Source of the DNA: Zymoseptoria tritici IPO323
Taxonomy: Eukaryota; Ascomycota; Dothideomycetes; Mycosphaerellales; Mycosphaerellaceae
DNA length: 64,000 nt
Assembly: GCF_000219625.1 (NCBI RefSeq)
Contig: NC_018217.1
Span: 1,984,001-2,048,000, forward strand
Direction of reading: 5' to 3'
The notes beneath the pieces are model-generated. The model was given only the letters and a program-made list of their open reading frames with translations. It did no database searches and was not told the origin of the DNA. Both the position numbers and the translations under genes were made by a program. Each line of letters starts with the position of its first letter. Position 1 is the first letter of the stretch. Positions 24,446-34,429 of this stretch are shown here, in pieces.

Positions 24446-24749
24446 GCTGTGTTGGCACATCGGAGTAGTCACCCATTTTGCAGGCACAGGGGCAGTCCGA
24501 GGCGCAGTCGGTTGGCATCTTAGTCGGCCTTTACCCTCGAGGGAAGCTTGAACAGTGGCCGCTCTGATGCGCTGATACGCTGTGCAGCGGGTCACCACAT
24601 CGGAGTAGCCACCGCTCAAACCTTGCCTACCGTAAGGTTACGTTGCCTGTATACAAGGGATCAGACCAATCGAGTGATCCGAGTCCCTGCCATACCCTTG
24701 ACCTTGCAAGGAGCGGTGGCTACTCCGATGTGGTGACCCGCTGTACAGC
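24446..24749. mobile_element. MITE-like element with 39-base terminal inverted repeats, plus an older overlapping copy
   Basis: The bases at 24579-24617 and 24711-24749 are inverted repeats over 39 bases with one mismatch (core CACATCGGAGTAGCCACCG), enclosing 93 bases; the whole is 171 bases with no coding capacity. An older copy abuts it: its left arm (24446-24476) has the same ACATCGGAGTAG core and its right arm (24551-24588, AACAGTGGCCGCTCTGATG...) matches the right arm of the younger copy, with the last ten bases shared. Smaller palindromes lie inside (AACCTT with AAGGTT; CCTTGCAAGG). No clear target-site duplication was seen. It is probably a non-autonomous DNA transposon remnant; the family is unknown. 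Confidence 0.65.
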
Positions 24750-24956
24750 TCGGAGGCGAAACTCATCCATGCTTCCACCCTAGGGATTGTATGCTGTTAA
24801 TAGCCTCTCTTCCGTACGACTATCCGCGGTCTTCCGTCAGCCGAGTGTCTATCTCACGCCTCCCCACCGATGCTTCCTCTTCTGCTTTCTTTCCAAAACC
24901 GCTGCAGAGCAAAGTACGCGCATTCCCAAACTACCAAAACACCACGGCAAGACATC

Positions 24957-25335
24957 ATGCAGATCTTCAAGCTCTCCATCGCTCTGCTCTCCTTTGCCTC
25001 GACTGCCTTGGCAGGCGGCGTACGTCCGACTTCTCCTTCAGCTTATGCTTCCAACTCTATTTTCTGTCTTGATTACTGACAACGACAACGATGTGTAGAC
25101 ATGTATCCGCGGCGGAATGTGGGGCCTTTGCCATGTTGACGGCAAAACAAAGCCCTGCACTGGGGTATGTTGCGACAAATGTCCCATCGAATCACTCGAC
25201 GCGGATGCACTTTGCTGACGTTTCCAAAAGACTTCGCCATGCCTCCCGGCATACGAAGGTGAACCATCCCCTTACCCATGCGAGGTCAACAGCATCAACC
25301 ACGATTATGCGGATTGCTACTTTGGACCGCAGTAG
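24957..25335 (+). CDS. Small secreted six-cysteine protein 2
   Basis: Exons 24957-25019, 25099-25164 and 25231-25335 are all joined in phase 0, giving 77 residues. The signal peptide is encoded exactly by exon 1 (MQIFKLSIALLS, ending ALAGG). The mature protein is about 56 residues with six cysteines (TC, LC, PC, PC, PC, DC), so three disulfides are likely. It also has a Gly-rich start (RGGMWGLC), a middle with a Pro-containing loop (EGEPSPYPC) and a YADCY ending. Too short and too intron-rich for most gene finders. The tandem arrangement and secreted disulfide-rich form fit an effector, an antimicrobial peptide or a surface protein; nothing in the sequence decides. Its paralogue 1 kb upstream is broken. 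Confidence 0.75.
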
Positions 25336-26447
25336 GCGCATCTGCACGTTCTGGCGGTTTCGCCGCTGTGAAGGAGACCGATCTGGAGTCATGAGAAGGT
25401 GGCTCGGAGGTTTGGCCAGCGCTGCTGGATGATGAGGGTACTGCTTGGTGGCTTGGAGGAGGATCACTCGCTTGGATCTCTCATATATCGTTTGCTTGGA
25501 GGATGAGAGGGTTGCTCGATGATAGATCAGCCGGAGAATACGATCGGACTTTGACAGCTGCTCCACCTGCCTCGTCCTCATGTTGAGACTGCCGCATGGA
25601 ACTTGATCTCGCGACGTGTGATGCTCCTTCCAACTCCAGCAGTGCAAAAGCCGAAGACGCTTTGGACTCCGTCTCTTTCTCGATGCCCAACTCTTCAGCT
25701 CTCCGCGCAATCTGCATTGCTCCACGCAATTTGAGCAGGAGACCGTCGGCGATGATCGATCCCATTTGGGAACAAACAGTTTACTCGATTGCAGTCAGAC
25801 TGTCTGACGTCCTTTCCCCTGCTCAAACCTCTTGTAGTCCGTTCATCTGCTGATATTGCAAACTTCAAGCCTTCACGTTCAGCTTGAGCGGGTCCACGGA
25901 GAAACGTACCAGTTATACAAAAGGTACAGTCACCAAGACATGTCGTCTTGTTCTTTGACATGTGACGCCGACCCCGTTTACCGCTCTGTCGGCTTGGCGT
26001 CCATCAGCGGCGAACCCTGATCCAACTGCGCCTGCCACGCCTTGCACCCTGAAGACTGCACTTCCCAGGTCTTGCTGTGAGGCTGCTCCGTAAAACAACA
26101 ACATCACAATCACCCGGAAGAACACTTCAGACCTCGACAAGCCAGACGACTTCATTGTATACGGTTTCGCTGAGCGCAAAGATAAGACCGGATTGTCTTT
26201 GTCACCCTACCCACCCTCCCTACACCGACCCCTCCAACCACACTTCTTACCAACACCGCCCTCTTTCCTCCACGACCTTCCTCCGCCGATCGCAACCTTT
26301 GAACCTCAAACCGACCGACACGCACATAAGCGACTTCTCTGGACCGGCAGTGCTTGTGACCTGGGAAGAAAGAGCCGCTGTGGAATTTCTCAATACACCT
26401 GTTGCTTCGAGAGAGATTAAAGATCTCTCGGACTCATATTCGACAAG
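25336..26447. other. No gene recognised
   Basis: About 1.1 kb. The 3' flank just after the secreted protein (25430-25500, gatgagggtactgcttggtgg...) repeats the flank of paralogue 1 at 24310-24370, so the duplicated unit includes downstream sequence. The rest shows no coding signal; the last 250 bases are a CA/CT-rich leader. Confidence 0.45.
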
Positions 26448-27344
26448 ATGGCCGGCAGTCGGAATTATGACTTTCTTGTAAGTCTTTTGCTTTGGAGTTG
26501 TGATGTTGTTCGGTCGAGGGCCTGGCACCTTACGGATGGGGCAGGAGAAAGCGTTTCGAGTAGACGATGAGGAGGAACACGAGAGCTCTGACGATGAGCG
26601 CGGACTATACGTGAGCGCACGAGCATCACACGGCGAAGACGCGGGTCCAATACGCGCAGAACAGCCCGCTAACCACTCCTGCCGCAGATCAAACTCCTCC
26701 TCATCGGCGACTCCGGAGTAGGCAAATCCTGCTGTCTCCTGCGCTTCAGTGAAGACTCCTTCACTCCCTCCTTCATCACCACCATTGGCATCGACTTCAA
26801 AATCCGCACCATCGAACTTGACGGCAAGCGCGTGAAGTTGCAGATTTGGGACACGGCAGGTCAAGAGCGCTTCCGTACCATTACGACAGCATACTACCGT
26901 GGCGCGATGGGTATCTTATTGGTATATGATGTGACGGACGAGAGGAGCTTCAACAGTATGTTGCCTGTTCACCAGGAGTGCTGCACAAGAACCACAGCTA
27001 ATTGAGATGCGCCAACAGACATCCGAACCTGGTTCTCCAACGTCGAACAACATGCCACAGAAGGCGTCAACAAAATCCTCATCGGCAACAAATGCGACTG
27101 GGAAGAGAAGCGTGCCGTCTCCACGGAGCAAGGCCAAGCGCTCGCCGACGAACTCGGAATCCCATTCATGGAGGTTTCGGCCAAGTCAAACATCAACGTT
27201 GAGAAGGCGTTCTTCAGCCTGGCGGGCGATATCAAGAAGAGGATTGTGGATACGCAAGCGCCGCAGGGACAGCAGCAACAGGGCGGAGTGCAAGTTGGAC
27301 AGGGACAGGGAATCGCGGGAGGACTTGGGAAGAACTGCTGTTAA
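26448..27344 (+). CDS. Rab GTPase, Sec4/Rab8 type
   Basis: Exons 26448-26477, 26688-26955 and 27019-27344 give 207 residues. All G boxes are present: P-loop GDSGVGKS (17-24), switch I with TTIGIDF, WDTAGQE (64-70) with the catalytic Gln69, NKCD (123-126) and SAK (153-155). The C-terminus, GKNCC, is a double-cysteine prenylation site. The short N-terminus ([10 protein letters not shown]) and the effector region fit the Sec4/Ypt2/Rab8 group, which drives post-Golgi vesicles to the plasma membrane for polarised growth and secretion. Branch sites CTAACC and CTAATT precede the two acceptors. The first exon is only 30 bases. Confidence 0.93.
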
Positions 27345-27852
27345 GTGGTGGGCGGACACGAAATGGGAATGGCAGTGGGAGAAATTTGAGGCGAGGAGCG
27401 CGTCAGGGCAAGGCACCGGAGAGATGCATGGCCGTGTGCTGTCGACTGCACGAGACGCCGGCTCAGCATGAGGATTCTAATTTTACATGAGAAACGTATG
27501 GCTCTCCTTTCTAGGCTCGATCTTTTCATTCCCTGGTTGGACACGCGCGTCAATCGCCTGCCCCCGTCGCTTCTGGGAGGCCGAATGCCTGCCTTGGACC
27601 GTCAGAAAATGCTCTTTTATGGAGGCACGATGCGGACTGGATTTGAGAGACAACGGCGACGATGTGGCGATACCGCTCTATGAACTTCCTGGGATTTTGT
27701 GGGAGCTTGTGCAGGATCTGCTAACGTAAGTGCCTCCTTGGTCCTGCTCAAATCGCATCGCATGTGTCTTATTCATGCTTCTTTGTAACGTTTCACCACT
27801 ATTCAGGGCCTCCTAACAGAGCTCTAATCAGTACATCCTCAGCTCTACCTGT
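27345..27852. other. Convergent intergenic, nothing seen
   Basis: This lies between the 3' ends of the Rab gene (+) and the HGH1 gene (-). Short frames only; it probably contains both 3' untranslated regions. Confidence 0.4.
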
Positions 27853-29153
27853 TCACAGAACGTCCACAATCTGCTCCTCCTGATCTTCCTCCACCTCCGT
27901 CACTTTCTTCGCTTCCTCCAACGCCTTCATCCCACTCGGCATCGTCGGCGCCTCATACCCTTCATCGCCCTCCTCACCTCTCATCAGCACCTGCACTAAC
28001 CGATCACACCCCTCCCTCACCCCTTCCTCCTCAACCTGCTCATGCAGCGCTCGAATCACAGCATACACTCCTTTTCCCCTCAGCTCCTTCCTCCCCTCCG
28101 CTGTCGTCGTCAGCAGTAGTAACGTCTCGAGATGAATAACGATAATATCATTCTGTCCCTCGCGTTCTTTATCGGGAGGCAGGAGTTGGCACGCTTCTGG
28201 TAGCGCATCGGTGTCTTCGTCGGAGTATTCTTCTGAACCCATGAGAGGGAGCAGGATGTAGGGCAGGAGGTCTAGACCGCCTTCTTCGGAGGGTGAGAGG
28301 AGGGTTGGATGGGAAGGGATGTCGAAGCAGATGTTTTTGATGGTGGAGGCGACACCGCGCCGGCGGATGGGGGAGGTGGGGTGGGTCGTGAAGACGGTTA
28401 GTTTGGAGAGGGGAAGGACTTGTTCGGAGGATTCAGACGTTGTAGTGGATGTTGAGGTTGAAGTTGTCTGAGCTGCCCCTGATTCCGGCCGTGGCGTGAG
28501 GAAGTGTTTCCGTCCAGACTCATGCTTGGCCATATCGGCAAAGAGGTAGGAGAGGTAGTCGTATGTGGCGTTGGGGTTGTAGGAGTTACTCGCGCCTTTG
28601 ACAAAGCAGTCGAGGAGTTGGTCGATTGCCAAAGGGGAAGTGGACAAAGGTTTCGGGATCGGGCGAGAAAGAGTGAGGAGGGAGGGGATCTTGTCCGACT
28701 TGGAGAGGTTGGCCAGGAGCATGCATTGGAGATCGGCATGGGGTTCTTTGGCGTCCGATATTCGTTTGAGGAGAGCTTCCATGAAGGCATCGTCGGATAT
28801 GAGGGCTTCTACCACGGCGGTGTCTTCGGATATGTTGATGAGGATTGTGAGGGCGTTTTTGGCGATGGGTGGGTAGTCTTTGATGAGGAGTTTGAGGTCT
28901 CTGACGGGTTCCGAGTCATTGTATTTGAAGAGAGAGGGTTGAGCCGTTGAGTATCCCACCAGATTCTCGGCAGCTTTGGCGTGTTGTCGTTAGTATATCG
29001 ATATGGCAATTTTGAGATATTCTTTCTGGGCCATACCGATCTGTCGGATTTCAGTGTTTCCATGATGGAGGAACTCGACGAGCTGAGAATTGTGTTAGAT
29101 GTGATCTGACCGATACAACAGATCATACGTACTTCTTCGAGTTCTGTGGGCAT
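27853..29153 (-). CDS. HGH1: HGH1-like eEF2 folding factor
   Basis: The exons on the minus strand are 29153-29133 (MPTELEE), 29082-29037 and 28973-27853, giving 395 residues. Hgh1 is an armadillo-like protein that helps the TRiC chaperonin fold elongation factor 2. Visible features are the N-terminal LVEFLHHGNTEIRQIAAENLVGYS pattern, the DUF383-like part (LKLLIKDYPPIAKNA, ILINISED), and the DUF384-like part (IRRRGVASTIKNICFD, LPYILLPLMGSEEYSDED, CQLLPPDKERE). The tail is acidic (EVEEDQEEQIVD). The second intron has a good branch site, ACTAACG. The two small 5' exons join in phase and restore the conserved N-terminus. Confidence 0.9.
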
Positions 29154-29491
29154 TACGAATCGTTTTGCGTAGAATATCCTGCATAAAATCGAGACCAGGC
29201 TGTGAAGTCGTGGATTTATCTTTTTTCCAGCCTTGCACAAGCCGACGCCGATCCTCTCGAAAGCTACATATGCCAAGACATCGACTCGGAGGACCTATCG
29301 ACGGAGTGAGTACCAATCGTGACGCTTTTGTTCTACCTACTCGACATATCTCCGACCTTGTGGTCTTGCCAGTATTCTTCAGCTTACTTCTGTCGGCACA
29401 AGCAGTACCTCAGCAAACGTAGCCTCCAACACCCAACAATGCGACACAACCAGGCGCATCTCGACACGCGCAGGACAGCTTGGTCGCAACC

Positions 29492-32400
29492 ATGTCCATG
29501 TTCCGAAACATCGGAAAGAACTTCAATCTCGACTTTCTGGACAACAAGATAGCAGAGGAGCAGGAAAAGCAGAAACAGTCGCAGCAGGGCGGTTCACAGT
29601 CCGGATCGGGGAGAGGTGGACTTCGAAGAAATGGCAGCAATGCGGGCGGACGAGGTGGGAGCAGTAGTGCTCGACGGAATGGGAGCAAGTTGAGAGTTGC
29701 TGAGGGCAAAGATGGACAACCGGCGACGAAAGGGCCAGACCCGGACGATTTTGTGATTGGTGACGATGCGTCCGATTTGAGCATCAGTCGGACAGCCACG
29801 CCGCCAGTACCCGCAGCGGAAGGAGGGAATGCAGAGAAGAAGGCCGAGGAAAGCGAAAAGTTTGATACAGACAACGGCAAGGGCAAGCAGAAGGCGGCCA
29901 CCACCAACGAGGACACCCTGCCGCTTGAAGTCACACAGAAGCTGGCCCGGCTGGAAACACTCACCATCCGCTATCAAGGTATGTACCAGAAGACACCTCT
30001 CCATCGTGATTGGCATCTTTTGTTTTACTCACAGAACTCGACGTGTGTAGATCTCCTAAGAAATTATCGTACCGCCCACGCTCATGTCGCCGCGATCGAA
30101 CCATTCGAGGCTGCTTTGCGCGATCACACGCCGCTGACTACCATTGCCGATCCTGGCGCGCTGGTGGAGTTTCTCAATCAACGCAGTCTTCAGAGCGATA
30201 TGGTCAAGGAAGAGCTGAAGCGGGTGTCTCTGGAGAATCGAGATGTGGTCAAAGAGCGGGATGAGTTGAAGGTCAAGCTGGACGAGGCGGAAAAGAAGGT
30301 CAAGGCTGCATACGATGAAGCTGCTGGGCTGAAGAAGGATGCCGAGGCCAAGCCGCCACCGCCTCCCAAGGACGAGTCTGCAAATGATGAGTTCTTCTCG
30401 TACGAAGCGGAGGTGTCACGAGGCGAGGCAGATCACAAGGAGCAGCAAATTAAGATCGATGGACTCAAAGTCGAGCTGGCTGAGCAGACGGACAAGGTCC
30501 AGAAATTGACTGCGGAGAACTCAACACTGGCGGAAGATCTTAAGAGCACTCGTCTCGAGCTTGATGCAACTGCAAACAAGATCACGTCAAAGGATGACCG
30601 CATCGCGGAGGTTGAGGAACAGCTGCAAATCCATGAAGTCATGATTGAAGAAATTCTGAAGAGATTCGAGGAGACCGGAGCGGTGACTGGGTCCGGACCG
30701 GCAGAAGACCAGGAAGCTACTGCTCTCCTCGCTAAGACCGAAGGCGAGGTCATCAAACTACAGGAGCGCCTCAAGGAGTATCAAGCCCGTCTCGATGCCA
30801 GCAACAAGGAGCTGCAAGAAAAAGCCGCCGCTGCCGAAGAGAACCTCAAGAAGTACCAGGATGAGCATGCTGCGAACCTTAAGAATGGCACGTACGCCGA
30901 TCGTGAGGTCAAGAAATTTGAAGTGCTGCAGAAAGTCGTGACGACGCTTAAGGAGCAGCTCAAGACCGCGGATGCTGAGAAGAAGGTTCTCGAGGTCGAA
31001 GTCAGAGATCTGCGGTTCGCGCTGCAGAAGATGGAGAAGGAGGCCGACACATCTGCTGCGGCGAACGCTGCTCTGCGGAAAGAAAACGCAGGGTCAAAAG
31101 GCTCGCAAGACAAGCTCAAGACCATCTCCGCCGAGTATGAGAAGCTGAAGAAAAGTGCAAAGACTCAAGGCGCTAGTCTCGCCAGTCTTCAACGGAAGCT
31201 CACAGGTTATGAACTCGAGATTGATGGTCTCAGGAAGAGGCTTCTCGATGCTGAAAGTGAACGAGACGATGCACAGCGATTGGCCGAGACGAAGAAGGGT
31301 CATGAGGCTGCGGTTGCAAGCTTGCGCAGTCAGCTTAAGCGTGCTGAAGGCGACAGGGACGCTGCGTACCAGATGATCATCGACTGCGGAAAGTGCAACA
31401 CGCCCGACAAGGAGAAGAAGATGGAGTTGACCGTTCCCAAGAATGGCGTGAGTGTCGGCGGCAGCACGCCGTCATCTCCGTCTCGACGGGGCTCAGAGGC
31501 CACTGCTAAAAGCACACAGCCCACTGATGCCGGTAGCGAGGCAGCGACGCCCGACGAGCAGGGGAATTCTGTGGACGGTAAGAAGAAGCCGAAGAACAAG
31601 AAGAAACCTAAGAAGAAGAAGCCGGCGACGGATGAGTCCGCGCCTGGTACCTCTGAAGCTCCGGCCACTCCTCCACCCACAGTCGATGAACTACTGCGCA
31701 GTCCAGACAACAAGCCCCCTGCTGTCATGCTGAAGAAGAGCTTCGGTGACAATCCAATGGTACCGCTGCTGGCCAAGTTTGTGGAAACGATCAAGGAGCG
31801 AGCCGAAATGACAATCAGCGACAATCAAGAACTGCTCTCTCATCACGAGGACATCATTGAGACATTGAGGCAGACGGTGCAGGACGATAAGGTCATCCTT
31901 CGCGCGAAGCTTGATGAGATCGAGGCACTCAAGGAGAGCATGGCTAAGAACTCCGCTTCATCAGAGGATGCTTCTGAGAAAGACCAGAAGATCGAAGACC
32001 TGCAGCAGGAGATCGCGAGGCTTGAGGAGACGATCTCGGAGAAGGATGGCGAGATGGAGAAGCTCAACGAGCGTCTTGAGGGAGAGGCCAAGCTGAGAGA
32101 GACTATTGAGGGTCTGGAAGAGGAGATTGAGACGTTGAAAGAGAGCATGCTGGAGCACGGGTCGACGGCTACCGATGCGAAGCATGAACTTACAGAGCTG
32201 AAGGAGCGTCGTGATCAGCTGCAGCGGGAGTTTGACGATCTGCAGAAGGAGAGCGATGCTGATCGCAAGAAGTTGAAGGAGGCGGAGGCGAAGAACGAGA
32301 CGCTCACGGAGCAACAGTCATCCCTGAACGCGTCGATTGTAGAGCTGAAGAAGTCCGCGGGCGACGCTTCATCGGAGAAGGTAACGAGTCTTGAGCGCGA

Positions 32401-34012
32401 GATGGACAACTTGCGGTCTGCCAAGGAGGCTGCTGAGAAGGAAGTCGAAGCACTGAAGAAGCAGAGCACAGCCAGCGGCACCGAGAAGGATGCCAAGCTT
32501 GCGGAGCTGACCAAATCCCTCGAGACTGCGAAATCGAAAGCTACGTCGTTGGAAAAGGAACTGGCAGCGGCGAACCAGCTTGCGCAGGCCCGCTACAAGG
32601 ACCTTACCGAGATCAAAGAAGCCTACAACAAACTCCAACCTGACCTCAAACGCCTTCGGGAGGAAGCCGTCGAGCTCAAGACTGTCAAAGCCGACCTCGA
32701 AAAGTCCATAACCACTCTCAAGCGCCTCGAAGCCAAAGAGAAAGACCTCCGGTCCGAGATCTCGGAGTACAAAGCCCAAGCGGCAGCCAAAGCCTCCGAA
32801 GCCGCGACTCTCAGCGAGAAATCCCAGAAACTCGAGCAACGCGCCGCAGCCCTCGAGGAATCCTACGAAACCGCCCGCAAAGAACAAGAGAAACACCAGT
32901 CCAATCTCACGGAAGCGCAAGAAGCGCGCGACAAACTCCGCAACGAAGTCTCGACCCTCACGTCCGATCTGAAGTCTTCCAAGTCCTCTATCACAGAGCT
33001 GAAGACGCAGGTGCGGGAACTCAACGATGAGTTGTCCTCCCTCAAAGACGAATTGAATGTCAAGTCCACCCAGACGGCGTCCGCGCAGAGTCTGATGGAC
33101 AGCATGCAAGACCAGACCCGCGAACTCGCCACGCAGATGAAGGAGATCAAAGACCGGAACGAGAGTCTGGAAGAGGAACTTGGTGACGCGCATCGGAATC
33201 TCGCGGAACGGGGACGGGAAGCGGAGACGTTGAGACGCATCGTTAAGGACGTTGAAGGGAGGTCGGAGGATAGGATCAGGGAGATGAGGGAGCGTTTGGA
33301 TACTGCCATTGAAGAGCGAGAGAGGGCGGAGGAAGAGGTTGGTGTAGTGGGCAAGAGGAAGGGAAGGGAGGTTGAAGATTTGAGGAATAAAGTCCGCGAA
33401 CTCGAACGGGAGGGCGACAGTCTTCGAGATGCACGGCAAGTGTGGGAGAGGAGGGAAACGGAAATCCAGCGACGGAACGAGGAGGCCGAACGAGCTGCTC
33501 TTGCCGCGAGGAACGAACTCGCGGAAACTTCGGCTGCCATGACCACACTACGGGAAGCGCTCGACGAAACCGAACGGAGAGTCGCCGAGCTGGAAAAGAG
33601 TCGCGTGGAACTGAGAAAGGAAGTCGAAGATCGCGAGAGACGGGCTGAGAAATTGACCAAGTCGAGTAAGGCTCTGTCGGAGGAACTCCGCGCTTTACAA
33701 GCCACCACCTCTTCAGCCGCAAAGAGTCGCCAAGGAGCAGCAGCAGCCGTGGCAAGTCCGAGTCTGCAATCGTCTCGCTCGTCACTCGAGTCCACTGCGC
33801 GGGTCATGTCGCCTAGACCGGGCAGCAGTGCTGGAGGAAGTGCGGCGCCCGTGGACTATGTATATCTGAAGAACGTTTTGCTGCAATTCATGGAGCAGAA
33901 GGAGAAGAAGCATCAGATGCAGCTCGTCCCCGTGTTGGGCATGTTGTTGCATATGGATCGGGCGGAGGAGCAGAAGTGGATGGCGGTTGTTTCGGCAGGG
34001 GCGGGGAAGTGA
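29492..34012 (+). CDS. GRIP-domain golgin (Imh1-like coiled-coil protein)
   Basis: Exons 29492-29978 and 30051-34012 give 1,482 residues. The 72-base intron is a multiple of three and has no stop, so an intron-retained form would also be open; splicing restores RYQDLLRNYR. After a Gly/Ser-rich basic N-terminus, nearly the whole protein is coiled coil with Leu/Glu/Lys heptads, interrupted near residues 630-750 by a Ser/Pro/Lys-rich linker (KKKPKNKKKPKKKKP). The last 60 residues are a GRIP domain (YVYLKNVLLQFMEQ, HQMQLVPVLGMLLHMD, EEQKW), which binds Arl1-GTP at the trans-Golgi. The role is vesicle tethering at the late Golgi. The start is ATG 29492; a second ATG follows two codons later. Confidence 0.9.
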   Translation: MSMFRNIGKNFNLDFLDNKIAEEQEKQKQSQQGGSQSGSGRGGLRRNGSNAGGRGGSSSARRNGSKLRVAEGKDGQPATKGPDPDDFVIGDDASDLSISRTATPPVPAAEGGNAEKKAEESEKFDTDNGKGKQKAATTNEDTLPLEVTQKLARLETLTIRYQGMYQKTPLHRDWHLLFYSQNSTCVDLLRNYRTAHAHVAAIEPFEAALRDHTPLTTIADPGALVEFLNQRSLQSDMVKEELKRVSLENRDVVKERDELKVKLDEAEKKVKAAYDEAAGLKKDAEAKPPPPPKDESANDEFFSYEAEVSRGEADHKEQQIKIDGLKVELAEQTDKVQKLTAENSTLAEDLKSTRLELDATANKITSKDDRIAEVEEQLQIHEVMIEEILKRFEETGAVTGSGPAEDQEATALLAKTEGEVIKLQERLKEYQARLDASNKELQEKAAAAEENLKKYQDEHAANLKNGTYADREVKKFEVLQKVVTTLKEQLKTADAEKKVLEVEVRDLRFALQKMEKEADTSAAANAALRKENAGSKGSQDKLKTISAEYEKLKKSAKTQGASLASLQRKLTGYELEIDGLRKRLLDAESERDDAQRLAETKKGHEAAVASLRSQLKRAEGDRDAAYQMIIDCGKCNTPDKEKKMELTVPKNGVSVGGSTPSSPSRRGSEATAKSTQPTDAGSEAATPDEQGNSVDGKKKPKNKKKPKKKKPATDESAPGTSEAPATPPPTVDELLRSPDNKPPAVMLKKSFGDNPMVPLLAKFVETIKERAEMTISDNQELLSHHEDIIETLRQTVQDDKVILRAKLDEIEALKESMAKNSASSEDASEKDQKIEDLQQEIARLEETISEKDGEMEKLNERLEGEAKLRETIEGLEEEIETLKESMLEHGSTATDAKHELTELKERRDQLQREFDDLQKESDADRKKLKEAEAKNETLTEQQSSLNASIVELKKSAGDASSEKVTSLEREMDNLRSAKEAAEKEVEALKKQSTASGTEKDAKLAELTKSLETAKSKATSLEKELAAANQLAQARYKDLTEIKEAYNKLQPDLKRLREEAVELKTVKADLEKSITTLKRLEAKEKDLRSEISEYKAQAAAKASEAATLSEKSQKLEQRAAALEESYETARKEQEKHQSNLTEAQEARDKLRNEVSTLTSDLKSSKSSITELKTQVRELNDELSSLKDELNVKSTQTASAQSLMDSMQDQTRELATQMKEIKDRNESLEEELGDAHRNLAERGREAETLRRIVKDVEGRSEDRIREMRERLDTAIEERERAEEEVGVVGKRKGREVEDLRNKVRELEREGDSLRDARQVWERRETEIQRRNEEAERAALAARNELAETSAAMTTLREALDETERRVAELEKSRVELRKEVEDRERRAEKLTKSSKALSEELRALQATTSSAAKSRQGAAAAVASPSLQSSRSSLESTARVMSPRPGSSAGGSAAPVDYVYLKNVLLQFMEQKEKKHQMQLVPVLGMLLHMDRAEEQKWMAVVSAGAGK

Positions 34013-34429
34013 GAGAGCATTTGTGATGGTGGTGTAAGATCCGATCGTTACGGATGAAGAGGATTGTATACTTATCGTTTTGGATGAGACGATCATTGGC
34101 TTGAATGAGGGTGATGCATCATCGCTATGGACAGAACATCATGCAATGGACATTAATGCTATCATTACATGTGGTCTCTTCTCTTTGACCTGGGCTCATG
34201 AGCTTGCAGCTGTTGATGCGTCGTTCCGTGTACTGTTCAATATGCCACGCAGAGCGGAGAGCACAAAAATCCATCACCAGCGCAGTATTTCGTTGCAGTC
34301 GAGCGGCATCGACACGTCAACGCTCTGGTTCATTCACTTCCTTCACGACTTTCCAGCCGCCTTGCTTGACCCTCGCGCCGCTGCACCCAATTCGCCATCT
34401 CACGACAGTTCGCTAAGCACCACTATGCC

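Noticed and set aside
32369..33807. Minus-strand frames of over 300 codons within the golgin gene
   Set aside because: Low-complexity Leu/Phe/Ser-rich antisense of coiled-coil coding sequence.
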